Source: a virus
Virus record (IMG/VR): IMGVR_UViG_3300031951_000003
Span: 186,001-250,000 of that record
DNA length: 64,000 nt
Direction: 5' to 3' (one strand)
Shown here piece by piece: positions 17,079 through 24,967 of the stretch. Every line of letters begins with the position of its first letter. Position 1 is the stretch's first letter. The notes beneath the pieces are model-generated. The model saw only the letters and a program-made list of their open reading frames with translations, was not told the DNA's origin and searched no databases. A program made the translations under genes and the position numbers.

Positions 17079-17474
17079 CTACTTCCAACTATCCAAATTT
17101 AATGTCCTAATTTGAGAAATTATTTGGTCATTTATTTTGTTGTAAGAATTGAAATGATAAATTGAGTTATCAATTAAATTCATGAGAGCTTGTTTTCTTG
17201 GTTGTGGCATGTTCAGACCAGATACCTTATTTTTAAGGGATGCCAACTCAGTCATAACTTTGACATTCGGCTCATCTAATTTTTTTAATTTCTTAATCAG
17301 TCTATCGAGTCTTGACAAGTTCTGAAAATAATCCATTCCATATCCTCTTTTAACACCCTTAACACCTCTATAAAAATCACCCAATGCGTCGAACGGACCT
17401 TCGTTTGTTTCTTGTTCTTGTAAAACTTTCTTTACAATTCTATTTAAATCTGATTCAGTTAGTTTTTTTGCCAT
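17079..17474 (-). CDS. Tagged helical protein (131 aa)
   Basis: MAKKLTESDLNRIVKKVLQEQ is tag A. The rest is all helix: ALGDFYRGVKGVKRGYGMDYFQNLSRLDRLIKKLKKL, VMTELASLKNKVSGL and KQALMNLIDNSIYHFNSYNKI. TATATTTATC is upstream. Possibly a small scaffold or internal protein; no family recognised. Confidence 0.6.
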   Translation of the reverse strand: MAKKLTESDLNRIVKKVLQEQETNEGPFDALGDFYRGVKGVKRGYGMDYFQNLSRLDRLIKKLKKLDEPNVKVMTELASLKNKVSGLNMPQPRKQALMNLIDNSIYHFNSYNKINDQIISQIRTLNLDSWK

Positions 17475-17487
17475 GTAGATAAATATA

Positions 17488-17787
17488 TCAGACTTTTGAC
17501 TTTGTCATGTCATCGACAAACTCGGGAAATTTTTTTCTAATACATTCATCCAATTGTTTAGCTTCCTCTTTGAAAGATTTACTTGAGGGAAGAAATCGTG
17601 AAATGAAATTAACGATAAGTCTAATGAAACCTCTATTTTTCTTCCCGTCCATATTGGTCAAAGATGCCATCTTTTTTAGATTCAAATCTCTGATGCAATC
17701 GTTTATAACATCTTCCATGTTATGGTATTTCTGCATCATATCTACTGAAGGTGTGGTGATGAGACTATTGGATTCTTTATTTTTCAT
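17488..17787 (-). CDS. Hypothetical helical protein (99 aa)
   Basis: MKNKESNSLITTPSVDMMQK; basic centre (KKNRGFIRLIVNFISRFLPSSKS) that might be a short membrane-associated helix; acidic end. Five bases after the 17793-18383 gene and co-directional. No family recognised. Confidence 0.5.
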   Translation of the reverse strand: MKNKESNSLITTPSVDMMQKYHNMEDVINDCIRDLNLKKMASLTNMDGKKNRGFIRLIVNFISRFLPSSKSFKEEAKQLDECIRKKFPEFVDDMTKSKV

Positions 17788-17792
17788 ACGTT

Positions 17793-18383
17793 TTAAATTA
17801 CTTCATAATCAATGTTACCGTAATTGTCATAGTCATCATTTTCATCATGAGTTGAACCATCGAGGTCTTCTTGAACTTTTCTATATGCTTCACAAGATGA
17901 CCTAGCCATCACAGTATGAGTCCAAGTTTGAACACATGTTCTTGAAGCTTGAATTGTATATTCTTCTTCTTCGTTATCCTCCCAACCTTCTTCATCCTCA
18001 CAGTCGTCAGTGATAATTTCTTTTGTTTCCTCAGGAACTCTTTTGAAGTTATCAATTGCCTCTGTTAGTTTGTTTCTAAATTCAATGAGTTCTTTTAGAG
18101 AATAAAACTTGAATGAATAACTTGAAGCTTTGGAACCGTCCATTCCAATTTCAATATATTCTTTTGAACCTTCCTCTGCCCCATCGTAGTGATAGACAGT
18201 AAGGTTTGCCCCATTGTCATATTCAAGTGTTCCATTATCCACGAATAGATAGTTTAGGTCCCACTCATCAGGATTGGATTCAACCATTTCTTTATACTCG
18301 GTCTCGAGTTCTCTAATTTGATTCAGAGCTTTTGAGAATTTTTTCTCAAAGGAGGTTTTCCATTTTTTTGAATATTCTGCCAT
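17793..18383 (-). CDS. Acidic hypothetical protein (196 aa)
   Basis: N-terminal coiled coil (FSKALNQIRELETEYKEMV), a strand-rich centre (GTLEYDNGANLTVYHYDGAEEGSKEYIEIGMDG), helix (LKELIEFRNKLTEAIDNFKR) and an acidic patch DDCEDEEGWEDNEEEEY leading to a C-terminal domain with CVQTWTHTVMARSSCEAYRK. No family recognised. Confidence 0.58.
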   Translation of the reverse strand: MAEYSKKWKTSFEKKFSKALNQIRELETEYKEMVESNPDEWDLNYLFVDNGTLEYDNGANLTVYHYDGAEEGSKEYIEIGMDGSKASSYSFKFYSLKELIEFRNKLTEAIDNFKRVPEETKEIITDDCEDEEGWEDNEEEEYTIQASRTCVQTWTHTVMARSSCEAYRKVQEDLDGSTHDENDDYDNYGNIDYEVI

Positions 18384-18385
18384 AA

Positions 18386-18700
18386 TTAAAAAATTAAATC
18401 GTTTGATTTTAGTTCATCCCACTCTTCATTATCAAGAATCTCTACCTCGTCTTCTTGATTATCGGATTCATATCTTAAAATATTTTTCTTCTCACATAAT
18501 TCTCTATAATCTTGACCATAATAAGTATTAACGAACCATTCACGGATTACTTCATCCCAGTCTCCACCACCGTGACCTTCTAAAATATCATCGATTGTTT
18601 CGAAACCATAATCTTTGTAAAATTCCAAAAGTTGTTCTTCGGTTGGCTCTACAGCAAATGATGTATTAACATGGACTAACGCTTTGGGTATTGTGCTCAT
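18386..18700 (-). CDS. Acidic hypothetical protein (104 aa)
   Basis: MSTIPKALVHVNTSFAVEPT followed by helices (EEQLLEFYKDYGFETIDDILEGHGG, WDEVIREWFVNTYYGQDYRELCE) and an acidic end (NQEDEVEILDNEEWDELKS). Immediately upstream of the 17793-18383 gene. No family recognised. Confidence 0.55.
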   Translation of the reverse strand: MSTIPKALVHVNTSFAVEPTEEQLLEFYKDYGFETIDDILEGHGGGDWDEVIREWFVNTYYGQDYRELCEKKNILRYESDNQEDEVEILDNEEWDELKSNDLIF

Positions 18701-18746
18701 AGTGTTTTTATTTTCAATAATATTATAAAATTTAGAATTTTCAAAT

Positions 18747-19103
18747 CTACTCGTAAGATTTTACGGATGGAAGGCTAGAATATTCACAATAAAGCTCTTC
18801 TCGTTTCTTTATGAGCTCTTTTTTTACCTCATCAGGAAAATACACTCCATCAGATTCCATGTCCGCAATAGTCCTATAAACGGTTTCATACACGTCTAAT
18901 TTTTTATCGGCCTGTTCTTTCGTTAACGGAGGGGAGTCAAAAAGTTTACCCATAAACTTTGTTAGGTTTGCTCTTGGTCCTGACTCTTGTGATGGGGTTA
19001 TCCCCATTTCTGCTCTATTAAGTTCTTTGATTGTAAGACCAATGAAAATTGCAAATAAAGTAGTTACAATAGTCGAAAGAATTACAATGTCTAAGTTTTC
19101 CAT
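18747..19103 (-). CDS. Single-pass membrane protein with coiled tail (118 aa)
   Basis: Residues 5-26 (DIVILSTIVTTLFAIFIGLTIK) are an N-terminal membrane anchor; the rest is a hydrophilic domain with LTKEQADKKLDVYETVYRTIADM and EVKKELIKKREELYCEYSSL. The N-anchor/soluble-tail plan resembles phage spanin or endolysin-regulator parts, but nothing in the sequence proves it. First of four co-directional membrane genes. Confidence 0.5.
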   Translation of the reverse strand: MENLDIVILSTIVTTLFAIFIGLTIKELNRAEMGITPSQESGPRANLTKFMGKLFDSPPLTKEQADKKLDVYETVYRTIADMESDGVYFPDEVKKELIKKREELYCEYSSLPSVKSYE

Positions 19104-19104
19104 T

Positions 19105-19278
19105 TTATTTTCTTTTTGAATTGATGAAATTTAATAATCCCAACATAGTTGGAGGCCATAGTCCGATGAAAATTGCTTTAAGTTGGTCTCCGTTAGTGAG
19201 ATAGATATACTCAGAGACAAAAATACACACAACACACAGAATTAGGATTCCGAGTTCAGAGACTGAAAATTTATTCAT
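19105..19278 (-). CDS. Two-pass membrane microprotein (57 aa)
   Basis: Translated from ATG 19278 to TAA 19105. MNKFSVSELGILILCVVCIF gives one membrane helix, LKAIFIGLWPPTMLGLLNFI a second, with a basic end (NSKRK). It overlaps the upstream gene by one base (TAATG) and sits 1 base before the 18747-19103 gene, so translation is probably coupled. Holin-sized; role unknown. Confidence 0.5.
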   Translation of the reverse strand: MNKFSVSELGILILCVVCIFVSEYIYLTNGDQLKAIFIGLWPPTMLGLLNFINSKRK

Positions 19279-19382
19279 TATTTATAGTTTTTAATTGAAT
19301 TGTTAACATCTTCGATTGTTATGATGACCAAGTAGGTAACAATCAAGATTACAAAAAGTTTTGTAAGTCCTATACCAATCAT
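19278..19382 (-). CDS. Single-pass membrane peptide (34 aa)
   Basis: MIGIGLTKLFVILIVTYLVI then TIEDVNNSIKNYK. One membrane helix. Start/stop overlaps on the downstream side and a 3-base gap upstream mark it as part of a four-gene membrane cluster; that tight packing is the main support for it being real. Confidence 0.42.
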   Translation of the reverse strand: MIGIGLTKLFVILIVTYLVIITIEDVNNSIKNYK

Positions 19383-19385
19383 ATA

Positions 19386-19559
19386 TTATTTTTTTTCTTG
19401 TAAAGCCTCAACTAAAACCCAACCGAAAAACATAATTCCGATGGGAAGATTCAAAGATACACCAAAAGAAACAGATAATCCAATCCCGATGATTATTTTT
19501 ATGAATCGAAGACCATCACTGATAATCCGTTTTGCCCAAAAGTTATAAAAGTTATTCAT
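19386..19559 (-). CDS. Two-pass membrane microprotein (57 aa)
   Basis: From ATG 19559: MNNFYNFWAKRIISDGLRFI, then a hydrophobic stretch (KIIIGIGLSVSFGVSLNLPIGIMFFGWVLV) and a charged end EALQEKK. Probably two short membrane segments split by NLP. First gene of the membrane cluster. Confidence 0.45.
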   Translation of the reverse strand: MNNFYNFWAKRIISDGLRFIKIIIGIGLSVSFGVSLNLPIGIMFFGWVLVEALQEKK

Positions 19560-19607
19560 ATATTTTCTTTTAATTATAAAAAATATATTTTAGAATAACA
19601 AATAAAA

Positions 19608-19629
19608 AACCCCTCACAATGGAAGGGTT
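19608..19629 (-). terminator. Hairpin terminator
   Basis: AACCC...GGGTT stem with one mismatch, downstream of the 19652-20677 gene. Confidence 0.55.
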
Positions 19630-19651
19630 CAATTTTTTTTTTATTGAATAC

Positions 19652-20677
19652 TTAAACGTTATAAGTTGTATTTTGATTGTTCGGCGGATTGTTTTTTGCG
19701 TATGCATTAAATCTATTTAAAACATTTTGAATAGTTTGACCTGAATTCATAATACTCATCATTATCCAGAACGCGTTTACATCACCTGTATTAACTATTT
19801 TTACGAAGTCTTCCACCGTGATATCTTGACCAGGTTTTACCCCTATTATGTTTCTTATCCCATATAATCTTGATAAGATTTCAGTATCTTCATAGATATA
19901 TTCTTTTTTATTATTTCTCAACAATCGTAGGTAACTGTTTATTAGGTCGACAGGTTTTTTTATCCCCTGCGCTCTTAAATCATACGCGTATTTATACCAT
20001 TTATCTTTCTCGGCTTTAGTTAATTCTGACTTACGGGCTTCAGTTTCTGAACCGAAAAGGGACCCCAAACTTGTCCATATAGATTCTTTTTTGTTTCTAT
20101 CAATTTTCAAATCAACATCTATTTTTTGTTTAGGGTGGAATGGTTTCACATTATAAAGAATGTGTTGAATTTCATGAATTAAAATTCCGAGAGGGTCTTC
20201 GGTGTTGTTTGCACAATTAATATAAATAATCCCTTCAAAAGGGCTATAACCCATCACTGTATTTGGTCTAACGTGGGCAATTGAATCACTTCTCGGGTCT
20301 GAATAATATTGAAATCGCAAATCAGACAAAGCCTCGTTATAATCTTTGAATATCTCAGAGGCTTCGTTTGTAGAAATTTTCCAATTTTTTGCAAATTTAT
20401 TTAAAGTGACAGGACTTCTCAACCAATCTTTCCACCAATTTACCGCCTGACTTAATGTTGTTGTATTGTAACTCTTCATACAGTTGTCTCTTTCTTTTGC
20501 AAAATCCGCACGTCCTGCAATATTATTGTTTACATAAGTAGAACTTGCTGGTAAACGGGGTTGACCAAATTTCAAAGGTGGTATAGATGGGGTTGGTTTT
20601 TTTTGTTCGTCCAAATTATTGGATATTGCACCACCCATGAGTTCTTTAACTCGTGATATATTTTCATTCAAATTCAT
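19652..20677 (-). CDS. Tagged HExxH zinc metallopeptidase
   Basis: 341 residues from ATG 20677. MNLNENISRVKELMG is tag C. HEIQHILYN (168-176), preceded by GIIYINCANNTEDPLGIL, is an HExxH zinc site of the gluzincin/SprT-like layout. A second half is helical with KKEYIYEDTEILSRLYGIRNIIG, where Glu may be a third ligand. The cleavage target is unknown; packaged proteases could process host proteins on entry. The nucleotide sequence coding the tag is nearly the same as in 22406 and 22986. Confidence 0.7.
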   Translation of the reverse strand: MNLNENISRVKELMGGAISNNLDEQKKPTPSIPPLKFGQPRLPASSTYVNNNIAGRADFAKERDNCMKSYNTTTLSQAVNWWKDWLRSPVTLNKFAKNWKISTNEASEIFKDYNEALSDLRFQYYSDPRSDSIAHVRPNTVMGYSPFEGIIYINCANNTEDPLGILIHEIQHILYNVKPFHPKQKIDVDLKIDRNKKESIWTSLGSLFGSETEARKSELTKAEKDKWYKYAYDLRAQGIKKPVDLINSYLRLLRNNKKEYIYEDTEILSRLYGIRNIIGVKPGQDITVEDFVKIVNTGDVNAFWIMMSIMNSGQTIQNVLNRFNAYAKNNPPNNQNTTYNV

Positions 20678-20720
20678 CAATTATAAATATTACAACAATA
20701 AATTATGGCGGAATGAGATG

Positions 20721-21713
20721 TTATATCAAACGTTCGAATGAATTTTTTACCCTTTGTTTAAAAGAAGGGTTTTCCATATCAGGTGGAATTTGAAGTTCAC
20801 CGGAACCTATCGTAATTATACTTTTACCATCAGAGGGTAACCAAATACTTTTTTGGTGGGGCTTTATAAATTTTTCAATTTCAAAAATATCAGGTTCCTT
20901 GAAATTAATACAACCCTTACTCATTTTCCTTCTTTTACAACTCTGAGGGGAAAGGTCCGCGGTTGTTAAAGCATCTATTCTTGGTCTTTTTTTCGTTCCA
21001 TGAAATGCAGTTACAGTTTCGTTACCATCAAAGGTTTCAAATGACATGTATTTCTCTCCATAAGTTGCAATGTCTGATTGTCTCGCAATCTCATCTTCCA
21101 AAGTATCTTTGATTCCTGCAGTTCTTCTGAATATTCCAGCAGGGGTACTTTGTTCAGGCCATCTATCCTCTGTAGGAGCAAAACATTGCTCCATTCTCTT
21201 AACAAACCCTTCCATCCCTTCTTTTTTCAAATTTGCAACACTGTCCTTAAATTTATTCCAAACCTGTTTATAAAAATCTTGAACAACAAACTTGTCGCTT
21301 TGGTCCTCTTTACCTGTTAAAACCAAAAATGTTCTAACAAGTTCATATCCAGGATTGAATAGATAAATTCTGGCTTGAGAATCATCCAATATGGTAAATT
21401 TCTCATTTCCCATTATTTTATTTTTTCTGAGATAATCAACTTGGTCTTGAACTTGTTTGGATGCACTTGGTATTTTGTTAGTGAATAGTCGTTCAACCTT
21501 AGACTTTTCGGCAAACGCTTTACTAACAACAGACGGGTCTATCTTTTGGGGATACTTTCCGTCTTTTATTCGAGGGAAAACCCTCGAGGCTTCTACTGAA
21601 CCCATAGGTGATGACACGGGTCCACCTTGATTGAACAAACCTTCTTTTGTATAAAAAGGGGAAGTTTGTTCCAATAAAAAATTGTATTGTGATTCTGTGA
21701 TTAGATATTTCAT
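20721..21713 (-). CDS. Tagged L,D-transpeptidase (YkuD-type)
   Basis: 330 residues. MKYLITESQYNFLLEQ is tag B (LLE|Q). The catalytic domain follows a long helical middle: DSQARIYLFNPGYELVRTFLVLTGKED (111-137) is the usual opening strand pair, AFHGT holds His238 and SKGCINF (265-271) the catalytic Cys268. These enzymes form or exchange 3-3 cross-links in peptidoglycan. In a virion protein it may reseal or remodel the wall after DNA entry. The insert between the opening strands and the His is much longer than usual. Confidence 0.75.
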   Translation of the reverse strand: MKYLITESQYNFLLEQTSPFYTKEGLFNQGGPVSSPMGSVEASRVFPRIKDGKYPQKIDPSVVSKAFAEKSKVERLFTNKIPSASKQVQDQVDYLRKNKIMGNEKFTILDDSQARIYLFNPGYELVRTFLVLTGKEDQSDKFVVQDFYKQVWNKFKDSVANLKKEGMEGFVKRMEQCFAPTEDRWPEQSTPAGIFRRTAGIKDTLEDEIARQSDIATYGEKYMSFETFDGNETVTAFHGTKKRPRIDALTTADLSPQSCKRRKMSKGCINFKEPDIFEIEKFIKPHQKSIWLPSDGKSIITIGSGELQIPPDMENPSFKQRVKNSFERLI

Positions 21714-21717
21714 CAAC

Positions 21718-21746
21718 AATAAATATCACGACCCCATTGTCTGAGA
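21718..21746. repeat. Intergenic repeat, copy 1 of 5
   Basis: AATAAATATCACGACC followed by CCATTGTCTGAGAT. The minus-strand reading places GGTCGTGATATTTATT just before the ATG of the 20721-21713 gene. Confidence 0.8.
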
Positions 21747-21753
21747 TTTAATT

Positions 21754-22368
21754 TTAAACTTTTGATATTGTTTGATTAAATTGGTCTGAATTAATTTGTT
21801 GAGAAATATAATTAGAAAGAAGTTGCTTGTATTTTTGTTCACCGAATTTTTGAATGTATCTATCTTTGTATTTGGTTATTGATGGTTCCACGGATTTTAA
21901 TAAACCTTCGATAGTTTTTAGTTCTGCTTGGATGACATTTTTATTTGTTGCAACCTTTTTCACCACTTGGACCTCAACTGGAGTTAATCTTGTTTTGGAA
22001 AGTAATTTTTCTGCCAACGCAACCGACCCTCTAACACCAACCTGATTTAGTTCAGGTATGAGACCCAAAAGTTTACCCGATAAAGGGATTAAAGAAAATA
22101 GAGTAATAATGGTTGCAGCTTTCTTATTTCCTTCTTGGAAATGTCTTGCAGCATCTCCAAGCCCAACCATAGATGATATAAATGGTCCAATAACAGGAAT
22201 TAGAACAGAAACAATACCCAAAAAAACATTCATGTCATGACTCGTCAAAGCTTTGTCCCAACCTTTTACAACGCTTTTTTGTTGACCTTGGGGAACATAA
22301 TTTCCCCAACCCGTCATGCTCTGTTCTGAAATTAATTTTAATTGTCTTTCAGTTATGATGTACTTCAT
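21754..22368 (-). CDS. Tagged hydrophobic, pore-like protein (204 aa)
   Basis: MKYIITERQLKLISEQ is tag B (ISE|Q). Residues about 50-115 are hydrophobic helices with Gly/Pro turns (FLGIVSVLIPVIGPFISSMVG, then ATIITLFSLIPLSGKLLGLI), like the pre-toxin or pore-forming regions of colicins and polymorphic toxins. The C-terminus is a long amphipathic helix set. The 26657 protein has the same plan. It could insert in the host inner membrane during genome delivery; this is inference. Confidence 0.62.
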   Translation of the reverse strand: MKYIITERQLKLISEQSMTGWGNYVPQGQQKSVVKGWDKALTSHDMNVFLGIVSVLIPVIGPFISSMVGLGDAARHFQEGNKKAATIITLFSLIPLSGKLLGLIPELNQVGVRGSVALAEKLLSKTRLTPVEVQVVKKVATNKNVIQAELKTIEGLLKSVEPSITKYKDRYIQKFGEQKYKQLLSNYISQQINSDQFNQTISKV

Positions 22369-22372
22369 AACA

Positions 22373-22405
22373 AATAAATATCACGACCCAATTATATGAG
22401 ATGGT
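22373..22405. repeat. Intergenic repeat, copy 2 of 5
   Basis: AATAAATATCACGACCCA, then ATTATATGAGATGGT. Confidence 0.8.
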
Positions 22406-22945
22406 CTATTTAAGGACATACACCCAAGCGTTTTGCTTGTAATTACCGAATTTTTTGAGTGCTGCGGTTGTTCTGTGCCAACCTTCCAATAAGTCATACT
22501 TTCCGTCCTTTGTTTCAACCACGATAATTGGTTCAGAAGACAAACCACCCTTTTCCAAATTAGATTGTTGAAAATCGTGTCTTTCGGTGTCTTTGGTAAT
22601 GTCAGTTCTTCTGAAACCTTCAATCTTTTTTCTCAAATCTTTCTGAACAAACTCTGTGAATGATTCCAACGACAAATCCAATATTTTATTTTCCCAATGA
22701 CCTTTACCGTGCCCTTCAACAAAACTAACGAGATAACTTCTCACAAGGTCTTTATATTCTTCAGGACTTTCATCTTTTATGTCTTTTGTGTTTCTATACA
22801 ACCAATCTCTTAAAACATATTCAGGCCAATCAATTCCCGTAATTTCTTTACTCTTATTTCTAAGATAATTCATATAACCTTCACGAGTTTCAACAATAAT
22901 CCCCATCAATTCTTTTACTCGTGATATATTTTCGTTCAAGTTCAT
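22406..22945 (-). CDS. Tagged ParB-like domain protein
   Basis: 179 residues from ATG 22945 (two earlier in-frame Met are possible). MNLNENISRVKELMG is tag C. The C-terminal 45 residues fit the ParB/Srx nuclease-like core: PIIVVETKDGKYDLLEGWHR (with GWHR for the usual G-x-H/R-R) and TTAALKKFG. The middle is helical (WLYRNTKDI, SFVEGHGKGHW). ParB-like domains bind CTP, or act as nucleases or kinases in different families, so the reaction is uncertain. Close paralogue of the next gene. Confidence 0.68.
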   Translation of the reverse strand: MNLNENISRVKELMGIIVETREGYMNYLRNKSKEITGIDWPEYVLRDWLYRNTKDIKDESPEEYKDLVRSYLVSFVEGHGKGHWENKILDLSLESFTEFVQKDLRKKIEGFRRTDITKDTERHDFQQSNLEKGGLSSEPIIVVETKDGKYDLLEGWHRTTAALKKFGNYKQNAWVYVLK

Positions 22946-22949
22946 CATC

Positions 22950-22982
22950 AATAAATATCACGACCCACTTGTCTGAGATGGT
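22950..22982. repeat. Intergenic repeat, copy 3 of 5
   Basis: AATAAATATCACGACCCA, then CTTGTCTGAGATGGT. Confidence 0.8.
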
Positions 22983-22985
22983 CAA

Positions 22986-23546
22986 CTAATTGAAAAGTCT
23001 TTGGATATTATCAACGTATGGAGAATTATTTGGCTCATTGACCCAAACATACGCTTTTAATGGCTTGTTTTTCATTTTTGCCAAGAAAACTCTATGAGCG
23101 CCGTCAACAACTTCATAACCCTTATCATTTTTTCTTAACGTTATTGGTGGGAGTTTACCAAAATTGACTTTCCTCGGGTCTGACGGGTTTTCTCTGAAAT
23201 ATTTATCTGATTTACCTGAAACATAGTCATCAAATTTTTGTTGTCTATCAATAACAAATTCATCTTCTAAATTAATTTCATTTGGGTCAACAAGTATCGG
23301 TCCCGTTAAAACCCAATCTTTGATTTCGTAAATTGTTCTTCTCCATTCTGCAAACGGTAACCCCATTTCATCATTATATTGATAGTCGATTATTTCCTTT
23401 TGTTCAGGAAACATTTTCAAAAGCAAATTATAAATCTCCTCAGATTTTTCTCGGGTAACAATTTTATTGACAAAGTCCCAATCAAATTCTTCAGATACCA
23501 AACCCATCAATTCTTTTACTCGTGATATATTCTCGTTCAGATTCAT
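22986..23546 (-). CDS. Tagged ParB-like domain protein
   Basis: 186 residues from ATG 23546. Tag C is identical at protein level to that of 19652 and 22406. The C-terminal core LPPITLRKNDKGYEVVDGAH, then RVFLAKMKNKPLKAYVWV, is a ParB-like fold with the DGAHR motif (D-G-x-H-R) well kept. The N-terminal helical region differs from that of 22406. With its neighbour and the P-loop protein it forms a run of tagged effectors. Confidence 0.72.
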   Translation of the reverse strand: MNLNENISRVKELMGLVSEEFDWDFVNKIVTREKSEEIYNLLLKMFPEQKEIIDYQYNDEMGLPFAEWRRTIYEIKDWVLTGPILVDPNEINLEDEFVIDRQQKFDDYVSGKSDKYFRENPSDPRKVNFGKLPPITLRKNDKGYEVVDGAHRVFLAKMKNKPLKAYVWVNEPNNSPYVDNIQRLFN

Positions 23547-23550
23547 CAAC

Positions 23551-23583
23551 AATAAATATCACGACCAATTTGTTTAAGATGGT
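23551..23583. repeat. Intergenic repeat, copy 4 of 5
   Basis: AATAAATATCACGACCAA, then TTTGTTTAAGATGGT. Confidence 0.78.
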
Positions 23584-24470
23584 GTCTGAACAATGTCTTT
23601 GAACTTGTCCAAATACACAGTTCTTTCAGAATCAACATTTATTAGTTGTGTGTTAGGTGATAAATAATTATCCTTCACTTTAATATAATACTGACCGTCA
23701 TCTACTATACCGAGTTTTGAAATAAACTCATCAATAAACTTTTTGTTCGAGGTCGACTTCGACAACAAACCTTCCAACCCTTTCTTGGTCAAAATTGTGG
23801 AAGGGTCTCCTGTCTTTTCTGATGGTCTTTCTTTCGTGGCTTCATACTTTCCCAAATATTGTTCCAAAACCATTTCAATATCTCGGCTGTCGTATTTAAA
23901 GTTGGGGTCTGTTTTTGCTATTTCATTTCTCTTAGAAACATTTTCCACCAATAGATAAATTGGGGTATGTAATAGAATTTCTTTGAAGGTTACATTCGGT
24001 AAATATTTTTGCAATTGGTTGTCGACAGTATCCACAAATATCTTTTTCCAAGGCCCTGTTTTGATTTCTTGAGCGACATACCATAATCTTGCGTCAGTTC
24101 CCTTAAGATATTCCTTTTCGAATGGATTTTCAGGAACAGTATCACCATTTTCACGATAAATACCCGAAACAATTCCAGCATCTTCTCTTTCTTTTGCCCA
24201 CTGTCTTATATTTGGATGGTCCAATTTAAGTCTTCTTTCCTCACCTTCTCTCCCTTCTTCACCCGTCCCACTAAAATCATCAGAAGCAATCACAACCCAT
24301 TGATTTGGGTCCTTGGATTCATAATAAGGAACAGCATTCATTTGTTTCAACAAATAAGATTTACCCGCAGAAGAAGTTCCATCCAATAAGACTACCGATT
24401 TATCATCAGCTTGTTCAACCAGCAATCCCATCACTTCCTTAATTCTTTTTATATTTTCGTGTAAATTCAT
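23574..24470 (-). CDS. Tagged P-loop kinase, zeta-toxin/CPT-like
   Basis: 298 residues. MNLHENIKRIKEVMG is tag C and a second site LLVEQ follows. LLDGTSSAGKSYLLKQM gives a Walker A (GTSSAGKS, 31-38), closest in style to chloramphenicol phosphotransferase and zeta-toxin kinases. WVVIASDDFSGTGEEG has the Asp pair expected at the phosphate-acceptor side, and KKIFVDTVDNQ a Walker-B-like strand. It may phosphorylate a small molecule or sugar nucleotide. A toxin-like effector is plausible but not shown. Confidence 0.7.
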   Translation of the reverse strand: MNLHENIKRIKEVMGLLVEQADDKSVVLLDGTSSAGKSYLLKQMNAVPYYESKDPNQWVVIASDDFSGTGEEGREGEERRLKLDHPNIRQWAKEREDAGIVSGIYRENGDTVPENPFEKEYLKGTDARLWYVAQEIKTGPWKKIFVDTVDNQLQKYLPNVTFKEILLHTPIYLLVENVSKRNEIAKTDPNFKYDSRDIEMVLEQYLGKYEATKERPSEKTGDPSTILTKKGLEGLLSKSTSNKKFIDEFISKLGIVDDGQYYIKVKDNYLSPNTQLINVDSERTVYLDKFKDIVQTPS

Positions 24471-24473
24471 AAC

Positions 24474-24505
24474 AATAAATATACCGACCCATTTGTTTAG
24501 ATGGT
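24474..24505. repeat. Intergenic repeat, copy 5 of 5 (diverged)
   Basis: AATAAATATACCGACCCA, then TTTGTTTAGATGGT; the most diverged copy. Confidence 0.7.
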
Positions 24506-24543
24506 GATAATGAGGTGGTCACAATGAAGGGACAAGGACCGAA

Positions 24544-24605
24544 CCGACGAAGTCGGTCGGGGACCGTCGGCCGAAAAAACGGGGGAAAATACCGACGGAG
24601 TCGGT
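24544..24605. other. GC-rich hairpin cluster
   Basis: CCGAC-GAA-GTCGG (24544-24556), CGGTC-GGG-GACCG (24554-24566) and ACCGAC-GGA-GTCGGT (24591-24605) in a strongly GC-rich island between two genes. The first and second overlap and would compete. Could be a small structured RNA, a terminator or a recombination remnant; I cannot tell which. Confidence 0.6.
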
Positions 24606-24646
24606 TTCCGTTTGCGAATATCTGGTTAAAATAAGAAAAAAAGATA

Positions 24647-24940
24647 CTACATCTTAAATGCATCATGACAAAGGAGCTCATCCTCAAAATAAATGTCCAA
24701 GCTGCAAACACCACCCCCACCAAAGTACTGAGAAAGTTCGGTCATTCTTGTCATAAGTCTTCTCATAAGATGATGACAAGAAATCATTCCTGTTTGCTTG
24801 TCAGCAGGTTTCAAATAAACTTTAACAGTTATTATACCCAATGCCCAATTTTTACCGACCCAAATGTTTTCAATTTCGGGGAATTCATCAATTAAGATGG
24901 AATCAAATAATTTCTGATATGAAGATGGGGGAACTTTCAT
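24647..24940 (-). CDS. Hypothetical small alpha/beta protein (97 aa)
   Basis: MKVPPSSYQKLFDSILIDEFP, then strands (IWVGKNWALGIITVKVYLKP), KQTG and a helix (HHLMRRLMTRMTELSQYFGGGG) and a final strand LDIYFEDE. The order helix, strands, KQTG, long helix recurs in 31446-31940 (LILK... FILQKQTGWPMVSYLRYYL). AGTATTTATTATTG box upstream. Function unknown. Confidence 0.58.
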   Translation of the reverse strand: MKVPPSSYQKLFDSILIDEFPEIENIWVGKNWALGIITVKVYLKPADKQTGMISCHHLMRRLMTRMTELSQYFGGGGVCSLDIYFEDELLCHDAFKM

Positions 24941-24967
24941 CAATAATAAATACTACACGCACATGTC

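Noticed and set aside
24439-24723. Minus-strand open frame of 94 codons over the GC-rich hairpins
   Set aside because: Runs through hairpins and overlaps two better genes; composition is not protein-like.
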